The translations under genes and the position numbers were made by a program. From assembly GCA_040388665.1 (NCBI GenBank), contig JAZKBL010000006.1, positions 12,878 to 76,877 of the forward strand: a stretch of 64,000 nt of DNA, in the 5' to 3' direction. The notes beneath the pieces are model-generated. The model was not told the DNA's origin. It ran no database searches and saw only the letters and a program-made list of their open reading frames with translations. This stretch comes from DAHVFY01 sp040388665 (GTDB lineage: Bacteria; Chlamydiota; Chlamydiia; Chlamydiales; Rhabdochlamydiaceae). This document shows positions 43,445 to 55,800 of the stretch, in pieces (the stretch's first letter is position 1; the number at the start of each line of letters is the position of its first letter).

Positions 43445-43473
43445 TAGTTACAGTGCTACCACAACGGGTGCAA
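43445..43473 (-). promoter_or_regulatory. Candidate promoter of the tpsB2-tpsA1-tpsB1 unit
   Basis: On the minus strand TTGCAC (43473-43468) and TAACTA (43450-43445) are 17 bases apart, 12 bases before the tpsB2 ATG. The same TTGCAC hexamer occurs in both candidate promoters near 56 kb. The leader would be very short, which lowers confidence. Confidence 0.3.
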
Positions 43474-43800
43474 AAAATTAATTTAATAACTAATTCCCCT
43501 TCTACGTGAAAAAAAACCTTTTGTCTAGCAACTTTTATTTTTAATTTTATAAAAACGAGACAGGAAGATATCATTAATAAGTCATTTCAAGACAAAAACG
43601 ACTGAAAATAAATGATTTAAAAAAATGAAATCCACCATAATTTTATGTGTTTTTTCAACGCAAAAACGTCAAGCGCGTTAAAAAATTTATGAATAACTCA
43701 CTCACCTTACGCGCCCATGTACTACATCGATTAGCAGTTGGGTTTATAAAAGAGCGAGAAGAAGAGTTATAAATATTCGCTGCGTAAGATTAAATGAATA

Positions 43801-43842
43801 AAAAAAATGAAACACCCCCCGCTGTTGAAGCAGGGGAGTGTT
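43801..43842 (-). terminator. Rho-independent terminator of tpsA2
   Basis: Read on the minus strand, AACACTCCCCTGC (43842-43830) pairs with GCGGGGGGTGTT (43822-43811) around a seven-base loop, followed by TTCATTTTTTTTATT. It begins 11 bases after the tpsA2 stop and separates tpsA2 from the tpsB2 operon. Confidence 0.85.
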
Positions 43843-43853
43843 GTCTTGGATTT

Positions 43854-46800
43854 TTAAGGACAGCTACAGTTAACAGGTCCTGCGACAGCAATGTTTACTG
43901 TCCCTGTTCCACTTGTTGTGATCGTCGGACCACCAGATCTATAGAAATTACCCCCAACAGTTACATTCACGTTACCGGCGCCTGCATTGAGAATAATTTT
44001 GGAATTTGGCGTCATGTTGAGCATTCCAAGAGGAGTAGCTCCTGTCGTTGTTACGCTGAGCGTGCCATTTGCAGCTGAAATTAAGGCATTATTTAATGCA
44101 GAATATCCATTCATTAAAATTGATTCTGCACTCACACTTAAGCCGCCATTGCCGCCTTGAATAGAGCTAGCTCCACCAAAGCCTCCTTCTACATAAAGAG
44201 TTCTAACAGCTGTAGTGCTTGTAGCACCTGTTCCTGAATTTTGTATGAACGATCCATTAGCAAGGCGCAATTCACCAGCTGTTGCCTGCACAGTCAACAC
44301 TCCACTACCACCGGTCATTCTAATTTTAGCAAAGTCAAACATCCGAACACTTGCAGCCGAAACGGTTAAATTGCCAAGACCGTTTTGAATATATGCTTGG
44401 TGTGTAGAATCAAAGCCAATCATAAATAATCTATTTGAAGAGATGGAAGTGAGTCCATTTGAAGTAATGAATGCTTGAAGCCCTTGAACATCTTCAATTA
44501 ATAGATCTTTACTTACAGTCACATTAAGAGTTGAATTCGTTGAAATAAATCCATTTCCTGATGATCCACTCTTAATAACAGCATTGCCTCCAACACTTGC
44601 AGTAATTGCGCCCGTTCCCTGTTGTTGAATCGAAGAATCATTTTCAATAAATAAATCTCCGCTCGTTGTTGTTACAGAAAGTGTACCGGCACCTGCAGTA
44701 ATTGCAATCATACTCTTATCTTCAACAATAATATTATTAGCTGCCGTCACAGATAATGTCCCGTTAGAAGTTTGAATAGAAGAAGTAAGAGCTGCCTCCG
44801 GGGAACCAATCACATGAACATCAGAACCTACCATGATTGTTATGTTGCCGCTATTTTGTATAAAAGCTCTTCCTAAAATATCAGAAATAATATGAAGATT
44901 ATCTCCTACAGTTAAAGAAAGCGCCCCTGTATTACCTTTAAGAGAAGAATCTCCTGCACCTCCAAGAAATGTTGCAACTCCTGTAACATTAACAGTTGTA
45001 GCTCCTAGTCCCAAATTCAACAGAGTAGATCCATTAGCAACTAAAAGATCTGTACCAGCAGATACACTAAGTATTCCAGATCCCGCTATACCGGTTATTG
45101 AAACGGTAGCAAAAGGATTTAAATTCATCGTCGTTGTTGTTGAAAGAGCGACATTACCCGTCGTCGCGGAAATAAGAGCATTATTTCCTGAAGAAAACCC
45201 GTTCATAACAAGAACATTAGCGCTGATGTTAATACCGCCGCTGCCGCTTGTATAGAATGCTTTATTTCCAACTCCTCCCTCAATATACAACGTTTGATTG
45301 ATCGTGCTTGCAAGCCCGCCGGTTCCCTGATGTCTTATAAACGAGCCATTAGCAATTCTTAAATCTCCATTTGTTGTATTTACAGTTAAGGTTCCAGCAC
45401 CCCCTGTAAGCTGAATTTGACCAAAGTCAATAAGATTCATGCTTGCAGCAGCTACAGTCAAACTGCCCGTAGTATTTGAGATCATTGCATTAAATGTATC
45501 TGAAAATCCAATCATATAAATTCTACTTGCAGAAATCGACGTTGCGCCCTGTGACGATATAGAAGCTAAACTATTTGCATCAGCTTCAATTTTAAGATCT
45601 CCACCGATCATCAAAGTAAGAGGGGAGTGAACAAGAAGAGTTGCAGGACCTGCAGGACCTCCTCTTAAAATACAATCTCCGCTAATCATGCCATTAAATG
45701 ATCCCGTTCCTTGCTGTTGTAAAAATGCATTGTCTTCAATAGAAAGCTGTGTGCATGTTACAGACAGCGTGCCACTTCCTGTTGTAATAGCAATGTCACC
45801 TCCATCACGAATCGTTAAATAATGAGATGTGATAGAAAGCGTTGGATTCGAAATAGCGCCTGTTTGAATAAACGCATTTTGAATCCCTCCAGGAGAACCT
45901 ACAATGGAAATATCTTGTGTTGTCGACACAGAAAGATTACCCGTATTTTGAATAGAAGCAACACCTGTAACGTCAGACAAAATATTGATATTGTCGGTAG
46001 CTGTTATGGTCATAGCTCCAGAACCACCTCGAATCGTCGCATTACCTGTACCTGCTAAAACATTCGCAACACCTGTTACATTAATCGTAGTGCTTCCTGT
46101 GCCAAAATGACGGATAGTAGAATTATCCATTACAAGTAAATCACTACCGACGGTTAGTTGTAGAGCGCTTGCTGTACCAACATTTGAAATAGTAATGCTT
46201 GAGTGGGGATTAAGACTTGTTTCCTGACCTGAGGAAATTGTCAACCCTCCTTGAACAGTAGAAATCAAAGCGTCAAATGCTGACGAAAACCCACTCATTT
46301 GGATTGCGCTTCCAGCTGCTATATTTAACCCGCCATTACCTCCAAGGAATGAAGAAGCGCCGCCTGGTCCTCCTTCTACATAAAGGCTCCTATTAACCAT
46401 GCTCGTTGTAGGCCCTGTTCCTGAGTTCTGTATCAAAGAATTGTTGCCAATTCTTAAATCTCCACTTGTTGTGTTCACAGCAAGTGCTCCAGAGCCTGCA
46501 GTGATTCTAATCTGAGCAAAATCAACCATCTCAATCGAGCCCGCGCTTACAGTTAAATTTCCAGAAGAGTTCTGAATAAATGCTGGAATTGCTGCTGAAA
46601 ATCCTATGATCGAAATTTTGCTAGCGCTAATGGAACTTAATCCTGCTGCTTGAATGAATCCATTATTACTTGAAAGAGATTGAATAGCGAGCGCACCTGT
46701 AAATACAAAATTTAAACCTGCGCTATTAGCTCTTATGAAAGAATCTCCATTTAAGCCACCATTAATCACCACATCTCTTCCAATCGAAGCAGAGATTGTC

Positions 46801-49800
46801 CCTGTTCCTGTATGTTGAATAGACGCTTGATTATCAAGAGTTAGATTGCCCACAGTAGCATTCACAGTAAGTGTCGCTGCACCTCCTGTTATTACAATAC
46901 GCGCATTGTTAAGAAGAGCAACATTTTGCCCTCCTGTTACGGAGAGGGTATTTGTTGTCGTTTGTATCAATGCGGTTCTTGGGCCCACTACAGATCCAAC
47001 AAGGGTAACATCATTTAAGCTTGAAACAGTGATCTGACCCGATGAAGTGATCGATGCAATGGCGTCTTCCGATGCACTAATCTGAAGACTATCTGTTGAT
47101 GTGAGTGTAAGAGCACCAGTGCTTCCAAGAAGCCTCGCGCTGTCAGATCCTGCGCTAAAAACAGTGACACCTGTTACATTAACTGTTGTAGTTCCTGTAC
47201 CTGCATTTTGCAAGACGCTATCACTACCAACTAAAAGACCATCTCCAACAGTCACAAGATACGTCCCTGTCCCTCCTGCAAGCATGATTTGCGCATGAGG
47301 ATTAAGAGATGTTTCAAGAGTCGAGGTTACTGATAAATTACCTTGTACGGCCGAAATTTGCGCATTATTTACTGAAGAGAATCCATTAAGTAAAATAGCA
47401 TTTGCAGCAACTGTGACCCCCCCGGTCCCTCCTAGTAAAGAAGCTGCACCATCTGGGCCTCCTTCAATATAAAGAGTATCTGTAATGGTGCTTGTTGTAA
47501 GGCCGGTTCCTTGATGTTGTATGAAAGAAGCATTTGCAATCCGCAGATCGCCTGTAGAATCCACTGTCAACGTTCCAGCTCCTGAGCTTAAGAAAATTTG
47601 AGCAAAATTATTGAGATCTACATTTGATCCAGAGATGCTTAAACTACCCGAAGCATCAGAGATGTAAGCCGGTACTGCCATAGAAAAGCCCATGATACTG
47701 ACTCTTCCGGCTGCAATTGTTGTATTTCCATCTGAAGAAATATATCCAGAAAAGCCTGAAAGCGCCTCTACTTCTAAAGAGCCTGGAACGGTAAGCATTA
47801 TAGGTCCAGTATCTACAATAAATGAATCTCCATCAACACCACCTGAAATCAATATATTCTCTCCAACCGTGATAAGAACAGACCCCGTTCCCAGGTTCTG
47901 CACAAAAGAATCATTTTGAATGATCAAATCCCCATTTGTAGCAGTAACCGAGATGTCTGCTGTACCTGCTGTAATTTCTATATTGGCATCATCATTAAGA
48001 ATTACATTGTGATCTGCAAGTACGGTCAGAGCGCCACCTGTGGAATTAATCGTCGATGCATTGAGGCCTTGAGGAGATCCTATAATATAAATATTACCAT
48101 TTGTAGCAGTAACAACTAAATCGCCAGCTGACGTGATCTCAGCAGCACCTGTCAGATCTGATAGAACAAAAATGTTGTTATCAGCTGTCAAGCTTGATGT
48201 GTTTGTTGAACCTTGAACAATTGCATCGCCAGCTCCCGCAAGAAGGGTGGCGGTTCCAGTTGTTGAAATTGTCATCGTGCCTGTGCTGCTATTTTGGATG
48301 ATCGAGTCGTTTGCTACAATTAAATCATCCGTAAGAGTGACAAGCATGTTTCCAGCGCCTCCTGTCAAAGACAATGTCGTATGCGCATTAAGCGTTGTAA
48401 GACCTGCATTCACAGTTAGATCTCCTGAAGAATCTTCTAGAAGAGCTCGGACCAAAACAGAATCCCCTCTCATATTTATCGATCCTGCTGTAATCGATGT
48501 CAAACCGTTTGACAACACGCGGCCTTCAAAACCAGAACCTGCTTGAATATCTAAAAGACCTGTTACTGCAAATGTCAGAGCAGCATTAGAAGAAATGATC
48601 CCATCACCTAAAACTCCACCAAAAATATGAGCATTAGCTCCAACTGTACTAGAAACAGATCCTGTTCCTTGATGCTCAATAAAAGAACCATTAGACACTA
48701 CCAAATTACCGGCAGTTGCATCTGCTTGAAGAGCAAGAGCTCCCATAGTAACGAACACTTGAGCATTATTTTGAAGGATTAAATCATTGTTTGCATTTAG
48801 TGTAAGCGGCCCATTTGTTGAAGAAATCTGAGCTATTTTTGATGTAGCTAGCAACAAATATCCATTTGCATACATGTTATCACTGGTAAGCGTTAACGAG
48901 TCTAAAGAAGTAATCTCTGCAGTACCTGTAGAAACAGCTTCAAGATTAATATTTCCTAAAGCTGTAAGAAATAAAGTACCACCTGCTGCGTTAATGACTG
49001 AATTACCAAGGGGGCCTCCTTTTACAACAATATTTCCGCCAATATTTGGAGTTGCTGTAATAACGCCCGTTCCACTGTGAGTTACAGTTCCTAAATTTGA
49101 CACAATCAAATCACCTGTAACGTTTAAATTCAGAGCATTCGCATTCGCAATGCCTGTAATAGTCACAGAAGAATTATCTAAAATATTCAAATTTCTTGAA
49201 GCATTGATAGTAACTGATCCAAGAGTCGTTGACACAAGCGTTGTACTGTTCACAGCTCCCGATAAAGTAATCTGATCGGAACCATTAAAAATGATATTCC
49301 CAGTAGAAGTAACACGTGCGCTACCCGGTATCAGGCCAGAAATCATATCAATTTTAGAAGCAGCAATTGTCAATGTTCCTGTCGTCGTTGTGATCGAGGT
49401 ATTGCCATTTCCTCCCGAAATGATCGCATTGCCAAGAGGAGCTGCAATTGTAAGCGTTCCACTTCCTGTTTGGCTTATCGTACTATTGCGGTTACAAATA
49501 AAATCTCCTGTTGTAACAGTAATCCCTAAAGCGCCAGCGCCCGAAGCAGTTACCGTACTTGTTTTATCCATTGCAAATACCGTATTAACAATAATTGTTA
49601 AAGGCCCCGTTGTAGATACTTGAGCAGTATTTCCGACACCCGCTCCTTGAGCGTCCATGACCATTCTATCAGCCATTAGCGAAACCCCTCCAGACCCTCC
49701 ACTAATTACCGTACGCAAAGTAGGTCCCCCTTCCATATAAATAGAGGCGTTAAGTGCAGTACATGTTGTAGTACCTGTACCGAATGTATTGATCTCTGCG

Positions 49801-52800
49801 CCATTAATGAGTGATAAATTATCGTTTATTACAGTAATGGTGACATTTCCAGCAGGGGCAGAAGCTGCAATTACAGAATAATCTACAATCATTTGCTCTG
49901 TGACATTAAAAATTACATCTCCTGCCAAAGCTAAAAGATTAGGGCGCACTACTGTACTTCCTGTCAAAAAGCAATTACGAGCGGTCGCAATATTCAAATC
50001 TCCTGTTGTTGCCGTCATTGACATAGCACCGCCAGCTCCTGCAACATAAAAATCATTTGTAACATTAAAAGTAACACCAGTGCCGCCCGTTAAAGAGGTT
50101 GCACCCCCNNNNNNNNNNTCTGATGACTTCATAGCAACATCCCCCCCAATTGTGCCCGTAAATAAGGCTCCGGCGCTAATTGATGCTATGTTCTGAATTG
50201 CTAAATCACCATTTGTTGTCGTTAAATTCATGTTGCCTGTAGAAGACAGAGAAACATTATTTAAAATATCAATATTTTGAGAAGCAGATAAAGAGAGCAC
50301 CCCTGTTGTTATTATCTCAGTTACTGCAGAGGGAGCTCCTACTAAGGCGATTATATTTCGCGTTGAAGTAAGTGTTGCATTCCCCCCTGTTGTCACGGTA
50401 AATATGTTAGATTCCATTGAAGACATGAAAATCTTATTCGAAGCTGTCATCGAAAGGGCGCCTGTACCTGTAGTGATTGTTGTCACGCCTTCAAGACCCG
50501 ACATAAATGTTCCATCAGCCATCGTGATCGTGCTTGTACCCGTACCGCTATTTGTAAGCAGGGTATTGCCTGCCATAATGATTTCTTGCGCAGCTGCAAG
50601 TGTAAGAGCCCCAGCGCCAGCAGTTAAACTTGCTGTTGCAAAAGGATTCATGATAATGGACTTTCCTGCATTTAACGTATAAATACCTCCACTTGCAGTA
50701 ATTGTTGCTCTATTTACAGCAGACACACCTCCCATTAAAATCGAATTTGTTGTAAAAATGGATATACCGCCCGTTGTTGCTGTAATGGAAGAAGGACCAG
50801 TTATTCCTCCAGACACTGTGATATTGCCTCCAATACGCGTTCCTACAGTGCCAATTGTAATCAGTCCCGTTCCTGTTGTTTGCACTCTTGAATCATTATC
50901 GATAATGACATGACCTACTGCTGCTAACGTAATTGTCCCAACACCTGTTGTTGTGATATTGCTTGAATCACGTATTTCAAGTGTTCCAGCACCTCCAGTT
51001 GTTGAAACACTCACATTGCCGGCAGCTGAGCTATTGATCGACGCCGTTTGTGCAGTGGCTGGAAAACCTATTAAATAGATGCTATCGCCACTTGTAATTG
51101 TGACATTGCCGGCAGCCGTGATCTGAGATGAGCCGCCAGAGTCTGCAAGAATCAAAAGATTATCTGTTACAGCAACAACACCACTTGTTCCTGTGATAAT
51201 CGTATTTGCAGCGGCTAAAAGATTAAGAGCTCCCCCAATACTAAGGTTATAGCTTCCTGCACCACTATCAATGCTCACGTTATCGATAAGAAAAGCATCG
51301 CCAGTTGATGTAATACTAATGGCTCCACCATTGGAGTTGATAAATCCTGGATTAGAACTTCCTTGAAGTCTAACCATCCCCGTCGTCCCTGCAATACCCC
51401 CGATGGTAATATCGCCACCAGCACTGCTAATAGATCCTTGAACACCAAATAATACAGGTTCTATGCGGAATATAGTGCCTCCACTAAAGAACATGTCCCC
51501 TGCTAAAGTATTTGTAAGTGCATTAATAATGAACAAATCTTGCCCCGCATGTAGATCAAGCTGACCTGTCGTTGCAAGATCAAATGTAGCGTTTATAAGA
51601 AGGGGGCCTGTTATAGCAGTCAGGCTGTAATTTCCTGAAGAATCAAAAACCATTGGTCCATTGATGAATACTGCGAGATCAGCAGAACCTGTCAATCCTC
51701 CCGTTCCGCCAGCTGGAAACGTAACAACATTAAAACCAAGGATTCCCGTGGTAGCCGTTAAGGTGCAGTCTCCTGAAGATAAATAGGAAAATGTATTATT
51801 CATGCCAATATCATTCTGTGCTGTAATCGTTAGAGGATTGACATTCAACGCTCCTGAATATGTGATCGAGTTATTGATGTTAACATTACCAAGCGTTGAG
51901 ATGAACTGCGATGCTGTCGCATTCGTACTGTCTACCGATAAACTATTGTTTAGACTGACATTTGCTGTTGTCGATGTCATGGAGAATCTTGAGTTTCCCG
52001 TAAAACTTGAAGTGCTATTGATATCAATATCGTTTTGACAGCTTAAAACAAAAGCACCCCCCGTAAACGTTACCCCAGCCCCATTAATTCCAATCCCACC
52101 TAAAGCAGCTGTTAATTGCGTTCCTACCGCTAATGAGCTATTTACCGTTAAAACACTATTTAAATATAAATCTCCCGCGGATGTTGTAGCAATAAGCTCT
52201 GAAGCACCTGTGATCATTGTAGTATTATTAATGTTGATATCATCTTGACAGGTAAGAGTGAGGGTGCCCCCGCTAAATGTTAAAGCTCCATTAGTTGTTA
52301 TCTGTCCAAGTGGTGCATCCATTGTCAAATTGCCGGAACTTGCACTAATTGTTGTTAGAGCATCTGTGATAATATCATTTGTTGTTGATCTGATTAAATT
52401 TGTTGAACCATCTGTAATGGAAATATTTCCTGCAGTGATTTGCTCCACAGCAACCATGGAAAGGCTCTCACCCACAGCACCTGAACTATATGTGATAAGA
52501 CCTGTAGAAATAATTGTTCCAGGAAGCGGCGTTCCTGTAGTGCCAATATTCAGACTGCCGGAACCTGCAAGCATAGAAAGATTTGCAGTCGATTCCAGAG
52601 CAACATTTCCTGATGCCACGTTAAAATCAAAATCATTAGCTGAACTGTAATTGATATCTCCAGCAATATCGATCGCATTTGATCCCGCCGTATTCGTTGC
52701 ATTCAAAGCAAGACCACTTGCACCTGCATTAACAGTAATTGTACTTGCACTATCTTGAAAAATCACCCCAGCAACCGTTGTAGTCATAGAAAATGGATTT

Positions 52801-55800
52801 GTCGTTGTGTAGTTGATATCACCATTAATCGATACACCAGATCCTCCTGAAAACACAAGGCCTCCAGCTGTAGCACTCGACCAATCTAAAAGGCCTCCAG
52901 AATTCTGACCAACACTTCCATTCGTCGAAGATATCGTGCATGTACCTGTACCCGCACCGTAAGTGATGCTTCCCACATTCACATTGCCATCTGTACTTGT
53001 GATACTAAGAAAAGCTCCTGCCATCGAAGGGTTAAAATTAATCAAGGATGTTCCGTCAAAATCGATCGATCCAGTAGTTGTTAAAATGCTAAGATTGGGG
53101 CTTGAAGTATAATCAATTCTTGCCATCGTTCCCATTAAGATAGACCCTGTTGTCTGTGTGACTACAAGTGTCGTGCTATTTGATACTGCAAACGAATTCA
53201 CTCCTTGATTATTAAATTGAATGGATCCACCTGTAGCTATAAAAGAAACAGTGCCTGCACCATCAAAAGTAAGCACTCCCGTTGTTCCCGTAGCTAAGGG
53301 ATTGGCTGTAGTGGTTGCTGTGAATGCGCCAGCCGTGTGGTAATCAAAAACACCGCTAAGAGAACATCCTTTAGTCATGTTAATTCCATCACAACCAGGA
53401 TCAAACGTTATCGTAGTTCCTGATAATGCTGAAAGTCTTGTTGTAAACTGTAATTGAGAACCTAAAATATTTGCAGTGATCGTAGATGGGCTATTCATAA
53501 GCACATTCGAGCCATTAAAAGTAACCGTTCCTAAACTCTGATGAACAAAATTATAAGCGTTTACTCCATCTCCAATATTTGTAGTGGCAGAACCAGATGC
53601 TGAAAAAATATCTACTGCACCATTGGTATTGAATGTCGATGTATGAGCACCGTTAAAAGAGATCACCTGTGCTGTTAACCGTAAAGAAGCTTCATCTACA
53701 ACATTCACATCCGCATCCACCGTAATAACCTGGCTGCTAAGAAGTCTGAGCGTATAATTGCCAGCTCCAATAACTGGAGCTGTTGTATTTACAGAAATAG
53801 CATCATTAACCGTAATTACAACGCCTGACTGAACAAGAAATTCATTAACTGTCGTCGTTCCAACGTTAACAGGTCCATTAAGATCTACACTAAAACTACT
53901 AAAAATAGTACTTGCAGCTGTAGAATCATAATTAACGGTATTAAGCGTCACCCCTGCATTTGAATTGAATGAGAGTCCACCGGTTGTTCCAGTATCAAAA
54001 AGAACGGTACCCGCAATATCAATCACACCAGTACCACACTGGGCAGAGTCTCCTGCAACTAACTGAAGGGTTCCAGAACCTGCACTAAATGTGATTGGAG
54101 CCGCTCCATCAAAAAGAATATCATTAATAGATGAAAAGCTAAATTGACTGCTTCCACTAGAAGTTAATAACCCTGTCGCAGAAAAATGAATATTGCCTCC
54201 AAAATAAGTTTGCATGAAAACACCACCACTGCCGCTTGAATTTAAGGTGCCATCAATCACAATTCCATCTAAATTACTTGTAAAAGAAGTTACAAGCGTA
54301 ATATTTCCAGATGATGTTGTTTCAAGCGTTGTACCAGCAGCAAGTGTAATCACGCCTCCAATTGTTCCCAAATTTGCAATTCCACCTGTTCCAATTTGAG
54401 TCCCATCATTATTAGAGCCAGCATAAATGAAAAAGTTCCCAGTACCACCGATTGTCACGTCATCATTAATGTCCACGTCAGTAAGCGCGATCAATGTTAA
54501 ATCATTTGCAGTCCCGGTCGTATCAAAACCTGTTGTAATCGTTATGGAACCAGCTCCCGCACCAGCGCCAGATGATGCATCGATGATAACATCGGTAAGT
54601 AAAAGCTGTGCAAGAATAACTACTGGATCGATACCCGCTGCTGCAAGACCTGTACATCCACCGCAATAGGTATCAGCAAAACAGCTAACACCATTTAATA
54701 CTAAGCCAGCGCCTGCTGTTATAATATCAACGTCTGTCGGATCAAGAAGCAACGTTCCTGATGAGCCATTTTTCGCAAGCGTGTTTGCAAGGCCATTATA
54801 TTGTAAGCTGTTAACACTTGAAACTTCAATAAAGCCGCCGCTACCTGTAAAAGGACCACCTTGAGCTGATGCAAAACCAAAAAACCTTGCGCTCTCAACA
54901 CCCCATACAATCACTTGACCACCATTACCTGATTGCAAAGCATCAGCTGTGAGGGTAACGCCATCTTCTACAAAAGTGTGCATTGCATTATTAATGGCTG
55001 GGTTAGCTCCTCTATAGTCACCACCAACAAGAAGAGAGCCTCCACCAAAATCGCCTGAGACATCAACGATAGCGCCTTCTGTTAAAGCAACTCTCTCGCC
55101 AAGAATCTGAACGTCACCGCCAACCGTATCTGTGCCGATTGCTGTGATTGTTCCTGTGTGGCTGACAAGCCCTTTATCCGCAATCAAATACACCCTGCCG
55201 GCTGTTTTTTCAAAAGATGTTGCATTGATCCTACCACTATTATGGATAGCAAGGGCATAAGCATTACCAGAAGTTTTTAATTCTGTCTGTAATGCTGTGA
55301 TGATCCCTTCTTGAGCAATGCCAACATCCCCGTGTCCGAGATCGGCAACAGGAACCTGGATGGCAATTCTATAGTCTGCGTGCGGTGTTAGAAGAATCTC
55401 AGTACCGGCACCTAAAGCTGCAACACCATTTACCGCATTAATTTCTCCTTCATTGCGCACAACGAGCCCAAGAAGAACAACATCGCCTTGCCATGATGTG
55501 ATCTTTCCTTGATTGATAACTGACTCTTGAGATGTTCCTGCAAAAAGAAGATCTTCTCCTCTAAGAAAAAAATCATTATTCACATCAAGTGTAGAGGCCA
55601 AAAAAGAAGCTGTATTAATTACGCCTTCCTTTGTCACCAAAACACCGTTTGGATTCAGCAAATAGACATGTCCGTTAGATTCAAGAAGTCCTGCAAGCGT
55701 ACTTGGAAGATTAGAACTTACTTTATTAAGTACAGCAGAAGAACTATCTGGCAAATGAAAGTAGGCGCTCTCAGCAGCATCAATAGAAAAACTGTCCCAT

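Larger units (their letters stand above)
43433..43853. other. Intergenic region between tpsA2 and tpsB2
   Basis: The 421 bases hold the tpsA2 terminator (43801-43842) and, nearest tpsB2, a candidate promoter (43445-43473). The middle is AT-rich with poly-A/T tracts. It includes the motif ACTCACCTTACG at 43700-43711, seen in two other intergenic places. I see no gene. Confidence 0.6.

Noticed and set aside
44200..48450. CRISPR-like spaced repeats
   Set aside because: Unit length is about 1.1 kb, all multiples of three and in frame within a coding gene; no 20-40 base repeats with unique spacers and no cas genes.
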